From Multifurca ochricompacta (lineage: Eukaryota; Basidiomycota; Agaricomycetes; Russulales; Russulaceae): a stretch of DNA of 32,036 nucleotides. Shown here in pieces: positions 29,675 to 32,036 of this stretch (position 1 is its first letter; the number at the start of each line of letters is the position of its first letter). The DNA lies in contig WTXG01000355.1 of NCBI GenBank assembly GCA_022496185.1, positions 1 through 32,036 on the forward strand, given 5' to 3'. The translations under genes were made by a program, and so were the position numbers. The notes under the pieces are model-generated. The model saw nothing but the letters and a program-made list of their open reading frames with translations. It did no database searches and had not been told where the DNA came from.

Positions 29675-32036
29675 TCATTCCAGCACTAGTCCAAATCTAG
29701 TTACCATGTGATCAAAAGATGATCTAGGCAGAGACTTTGTAAGGCCATCTGCCAGCATCTCTCCAGTGGGAGTTCGCACCAAGTCAATCTGGTGTGATTC
29801 TACATACTCCCTAATGGCATGGTACTTTATTGGTATGTGCTTTGATCGCCTTCCTGTGACAGGGTTTAATGCAAGATCTACTGCACCCTTGTTGTCACAA
29901 TGCAGTTGTATGGGTGAAGTAACTTCATACCCCAATTCCTGCATAAATGTCCTATACCACGCTGCCTGATTTGAAGCCTCAGCAAGGCTCATATACTCGG
30001 CTTCAGTGGTTGACTGTGCTACTGTCTTTTGCTTCCTGGAGCACCAGCTAATGGCACCATTAGCAAGGAAAAAGACATAGCCTGAGGTGGAGTGGCGGTC
30101 CTCTTGATCTCCCCATGAGGAATCCGCAAAGCCATGAAGGCCAACTTCACCATTCCCTCCAGAATAGCGCAACTTGTAGTCTTTTGTGGCATTTAGATAA
30201 GCTAAGACATACTTTGCTAGTCGCATGTGCTGCTGGGAAGGGTTGGAAGCAAATTGACTAAGGCGTGCAACAGCAAAACTAATGTCAGGTCTGCTTCCAA
30301 TCTGCACCCAGAGCAGAGACCCCATTAACTGCTGATACCTCTTAATATCAGAGGTAGATGCCTGGTCTTCAAACTTGACCAAATGAACATCCACGCCAGA
30401 GGGTAGAGGAGTATATACTGGGTTGGAATCCCCCATTCCAAACCTCTCAACTATTGAGGATACATAGGCTGTCTGGTCGATATCCAGTGTCTTGTTAGGA
30501 TGATCCCTGGTGATGTTAACTCCAAGGTAGGACTGGATTTCACCAAGATCGGTCATCTCATATCAGCTAGATAGAGAGTCCTTCAGCCATTGAATCTTCT
30601 TAGTGGAGGACCCAAGTATAGTGATGTCATCAACATATAGAATGACGAAAAGTGAACCATCCCCCTCTTGGTGATGATACACATATACTCCTGCATCAGA
30701 GTACATCCGGGTGAAGCTCAGTTCATTGAGAACTGCATGGAATTGTAAGTTCCATGCTCGGGAAGCCTGTTTGAGGCCATACAGAGCCTTCTGTAGCCTA
30801 CAAACTTTGGACTCTTGTCCAGCAACGACGAAACCAACAGGTTGCTCCATGTAAATCTCCTCATCCAGATTGCCATGTAGGAATGCCGATTTGACATCCA
30901 TCTGGTGGATTTCCCAATCCTCAAGCGCGGCCAACACTAATAATAGTCTGAGAGACTCAAATCTGGCGACTGGGGAGAAAGTTTCGTCGAAGTCCACCCC
31001 CTCTATTTGGGTGAACCCTTTGCTACAAGCCTAGCATGAAAGCGTCCATCTGCTTTCAATTTAAAGACCCACTTGGACTTTACTGCCTTTCTACCTTCAG
31101 GAAGGTCTTCAAGGCGCCACACTTTAAGTTTTTCTAAGGCATCAATTTCATATTGACATGCCTCAAGCCAATCACTGGCATTATCAGACTCCATTGCTTC
31201 TTTAAATGTAAGGGGATCCCTATAAGGCGATCCTGCAGCATTGAGTAGATCCATCTGACCAAGTCTGGAAGAACCTTGCATGAACTCTGCATTATCCTCG
31301 TTGTAGAAGTGAGGATTCAGACGACGATTGTGATTGGGGCATGCAGTATCCAAGTCTAAATCTTCTTGGATTGCCTTATCTCGTCGTTCAGAGCGTGGAC
31401 TTGTCCTCTGAAAATTAGGTTGAGGAATTCTGTCTGCAATCCTTTGTGATTTTCTGATTGCCTTGGTTCTTTTGGGAGGGGAGGATGGTTCCATGATTTG
31501 TGATAGAGGGGTCTGATATAAAGTCTGAGGTTGTGTGGTGTCTACATTACATGTGGGTGTGGTAGGCTGAGGTGGTAATTGAGGAGGTACGATGTCCTCC
31601 TGTTCCTCTTCTAGGTCTTCCTCATGCTGAGGAGCCTCAGGAACATGTGTAGCTGTTGCTGGTGGTGACTGGACATTGCCACCAGGTAAAGTAAATGAGC
31701 CACCTTGACTAGGTTGCTCTACGGATTTCTCTGCTCTGTTGTCCTTATCAGAGCGGGATGGGAAGGATCTCTCATCAAATGTAACATCTCGTGAAGAGAT
31801 GAGAGACCGGGTACGACTATCCCAAAGTGTATAGCCCTTAGAAGTGGGCTCATACCCGACAAAGACAGCTTCCCTGGCTTTGGGATCTAATTTACGCCGC
31901 TTGCCCTCTGGAACATGGTAATAGGCTTTGCAACCAAAGACCTTAAAATACGAGACATCTGGCTTGTTCCAACCAGAAGCTCAAGCGGAGTTTTCCACTT
32001 ATTAGAATGGATGGAGTTCTGTTATATATATGACAT
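29675..32036 (-). pseudogene. Copia Pol: integrase C-terminus, RT and RNase H (broken, 5' truncated by window)
   Basis: Reading down: an integrase C-terminal region (KVFGCKAYYHVPEGKR, FVGYEPTSKGYTLW), a Pro/Gln-rich linker, the RT entry motif (EALE-type LEKLKVWRLEDLPEGRK, KWVFKLKADG), RT core (FDETFSPVARFESLRLLL, QMDVKSAFLHGNLDEEIYM, KALYGLKQASRAW, LYVDDITI with catalytic YVDD), then SYLGVNITRD and RNase H (FADSSWGDQEDRHSTSGY, STTEAEYMSLAEA, CDNKGAVDLA, KHIPIKYHAIREYV). The frame is lost near 31970 and at a short G run on the coding strand (31016-31018). A TGA at 30563-30565 sits just before EMTDLGE, where Arg is usual. Otherwise the 882-nt RNase H ORF is open and well preserved. Confidence 0.9.

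Larger units (their letters stand above)
28911..32036 (-). mobile_element. Ty1/copia retrotransposon (3' LTR and pol; 5' end outside window)
   Basis: From the right edge down the - strand: integrase C-terminal region, reverse transcriptase, RNase H, polypurine tract and 3' LTR. Integrase before RT is the copia order, opposite to gypsy. The LTR abuts the gypsy protease region at 28910/28911, so the copia element most simply lies nested inside the gypsy element. Gag, protease and most of integrase would lie beyond 32036. Frame breaks show that the copy is inactive, but it has fewer lesions than the gypsy element, as expected for a younger insertion. Confidence 0.87.

Overview
The window reads as nuclear DNA of a basidiomycete fungus, probably Agaricomycotina. 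The evidence is intron-dense genes with short introns (mostly about 50-100 nt), protein sequences close to mushroom-type Dnm1, Atp4, HSF and Ytp1 proteins, TTAGGG-type motifs, and chromodomain Ty3/gypsy and Ty1/copia retroelements. Nothing in it looks prokaryotic, and I saw no convincing tRNA, rRNA or CRISPR.

Left part (1-21.9 kb) is a gene-rich, CpG-containing chromosomal segment. In order: the 3' end of a BCS1-like AAA-ATPase gene (+, 1-1716); a low-complexity spacer; the mitochondrial fission dynamin DNM1 (-, 3046-6632, 11 exons); the mitochondrial ATP synthase subunit ATP4 (-, 6865-8038); a small BRCT-type protein (-, 8145-9596); a divergent 147-bp promoter; a coiled-coil/His-Gly-rich protein (+, 9744-11036); an HSF-type transcription factor (-, 12782-15384); a 3.1-kb spacer; a YTP1-like membrane protein (-, 18533-20968); and the 3' end of an unidentified gene (-, 21424-21788). 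Three of the neighbours (BCS1-like, DNM1, ATP4) belong to mitochondrial biology, but nothing shows that they are co-regulated.

Right part (21.88-32.04 kb) is repeat DNA, visibly CpG-poor and full of broken reading frames. A chromodomain Ty3/gypsy element (-) starts at about 21880 and appears to have cut off the gene at 21424-21788. It carries an unusual cysteine-rich ORF downstream of the chromodomain. A Ty1/copia element (-, LTR 28911-29423, pol running off the right edge) sits directly against the upstream end of the gypsy protease region, which suggests nesting inside the gypsy element.

The most notable things are splice-level. There is a run of four consecutive 24-nt phase-0 microexons in the BCS1-like tail, 7-nt and 17-nt microexons in the YTP1-like gene, and GC-AG introns inferred in DNM1 and ATP4 (optionally a third in YTP1). 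Several conserved genes (BCS1-like, HSF, YTP1) show single-base frame breaks, four of the five next to homopolymers. I read these as probable assembly indels, though real lesions are not excluded. The retroelements instead show repeated in-frame TGA codons where arginine is expected, as CpG deamination would produce. All exon models were built by hand from splice consensus and family similarity, without alignment software.
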